Below, piece after piece: positions 5,340 through 6,028 of a stretch of DNA of 6,028 bases. The notes under the pieces were generated by a model that saw only the letters and a list, made by a program, of their open reading frames with translations, did no database searches and was not told where the DNA came from. Origin of the DNA: Cytophagales bacterium (lineage in GTDB: Bacteria; Bacteroidota; Bacteroidia; Cytophagales; Cyclobacteriaceae); NCBI GenBank assembly GCA_020063545.1, contig JAGUUF010000223.1:1-6028 (forward strand), given 5' to 3'. Each line of letters starts with the position of its first letter. The stretch's first letter is position 1. Both the position numbers and the translations under genes were made by a program.

Positions 5340-6028
5340 ATGGTGGAAGAACTTGTACGAGAATACGAACCATGGAACAGGCTGGCGCAAAACATTGCTT
5401 TTGGATGTTGGGCCCTTTCGGTGCTGATTGTCCTTGCTCATGTTGTAAAGCTTGGGATAACCAAAGACCCCAAGACCAAGTACGACTATATTAACAAAAG
5501 CGAGATAAACCTGTTGTGGATTGCATCCATTATCCTGATTGTAGGGTGCTGCTTTTACGCCAACTCCAATATTGAAGAGCTCAATGCCTTGTGGATTTTT
5601 GTAAGGGTGTTTACCACCGTTTCCATGGGGTTAATTGTTGCCCTGATTATCCAGAACCTGCTGAAGTTCTACTACCCGTTCTTCATCGAAAAGCGGTTGA
5701 AGGCACTTCGGTACCGGCCACGCATTTCTCCAAAAACCGGTAAGGCCATGAAACTCCTGAGCGAAGAAGAAGAAGATGCTTACCTGGATGAAGGGATGCA
5801 GGCGGAAGAGAACGTGTTCTCCATCGACTACGATGTTTGGAAAGATGAGGAAACCGGTTACATTAAAATTGAGAAATATGCCGGCCACCTGCACGCACTG
5901 GAGTGCCCCGAATGCAATTACCAGACCTTTAAAGTGGTAAAAGAAGAAATTTTAAAAACACCAACGCCTACCGAAGAAGGCGAACTGTTAAAGCATTACC
6001 AGTGCAGCTACTGCGGGTACAAAACCAA
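5340..6028 (+). CDS. Uncharacterised membrane protein with C-terminal zinc-ribbon-like domain (partial, 3' end outside window)
   Basis: The frame is open from ATG 5340 to the right edge (229 full codons). I do not recognise a named gene. Three hydrophobic segments lie at about 17-36, 58-75 and 85-108. The first loop (37-57) and the stretch after the third helix (109-128) are Lys/Arg-rich, while the N-terminus and second loop are acidic; this suggests N-terminus outside and the C-terminal part in the cytoplasm. After a SPKTGK motif (130-135) comes a very acidic stretch with EEEED at 142-146, then SIDYDVW at 161-167. Two cysteine knuckles, CPEC (189-192) and CSYC followed by G (222-226), look like a four-Cys zinc ribbon. 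The tail resembles, from memory, the region after the TPM domain in some Bacteroidota YgcG-like proteins, but no TPM domain is present here. The start is supported by the promoter just upstream. Function is unknown. Confidence 0.85.
   Translation, partial: MVEELVREYEPWNRLAQNIAFGCWALSVLIVLAHVVKLGITKDPKTKYDYINKSEINLLWIASIILIVGCCFYANSNIEELNALWIFVRVFTTVSMGLIVALIIQNLLKFYYPFFIEKRLKALRYRPRISPKTGKAMKLLSEEEEDAYLDEGMQAEENVFSIDYDVWKDEETGYIKIEKYAGHLHALECPECNYQTFKVVKEEILKTPTPTEEGELLKHYQCSYCGYKT

Noticed and set aside
5259..5441. 60-codon minus-strand frame across the 5340 promoter
   Set aside because: It would read through the plus-strand promoter and the start of the next gene and has no recognisable content.
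5631..5894. 87-codon minus-strand frame at the right end
   Set aside because: It lies opposite the partial membrane/zinc-ribbon gene, which has a strong promoter, coherent helices and paired Cys motifs.
1..6028. A new defence, mobile or biosynthetic system
   Set aside because: All complete genes belong to common housekeeping or transport families, and there are no transposase, integrase, repeat array or composition break. The only unknown is the partial gene at the right edge.

Overview
The window looks like ordinary chromosome from a Bacteroidota bacterium, most likely of the Cytophagales type. This rests on the close Bacteroidota character of the DXS and ScpA proteins, on promoter boxes of the Bacteroidota form TAnnTTTG, and on the lack of clear Shine-Dalgarno sites before the starts. 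Base composition is mid-range. I see no mobile element, phage gene, CRISPR array, rRNA or tRNA.

Layout from left to right: (1) Positions 1-67 hold the last 21 codons of a gene whose tail looks like the end of an RND efflux permease. Two bases later comes a TolC-family outer-membrane channel gene (70-1494, +). Together they read as the end of an efflux operon. (2) A 77-bp convergent gap (1495-1571) holds three short inverted repeats. (3) scpA, the kleisin subunit of the SMC-ScpAB chromosome-segregation complex, lies on the minus strand; the best start is ATG at 2330. (4) A 154-bp divergent control region (2331-2484) holds a TAnnTTTG box on each strand, one for scpA and one for dxs. (5) dxs (2485-4413, +), the first enzyme of the MEP isoprenoid pathway, overlaps by one base (TGATG) an alpha/beta hydrolase gene (4413-5198, +). 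The two form a tight transcriptional and probably translational pair, closed by a likely terminator with T tracts. (6) A new promoter (TTG-N19-TATATTTG) leads into an incomplete gene from 5340 that runs off the right edge. It encodes a three-helix membrane protein with a C-terminal zinc-ribbon-like domain.

The transcription units appear independent: efflux, chromosome segregation, isoprenoid synthesis plus a hydrolase, and an uncharacterised membrane protein. I found no convincing new multi-gene system. The points most worth a second look are the scpA start overlapping its own promoter box, the partial membrane/zinc-ribbon gene, and the dxs-hydrolase coupling. Every gap between genes is under 160 bp.
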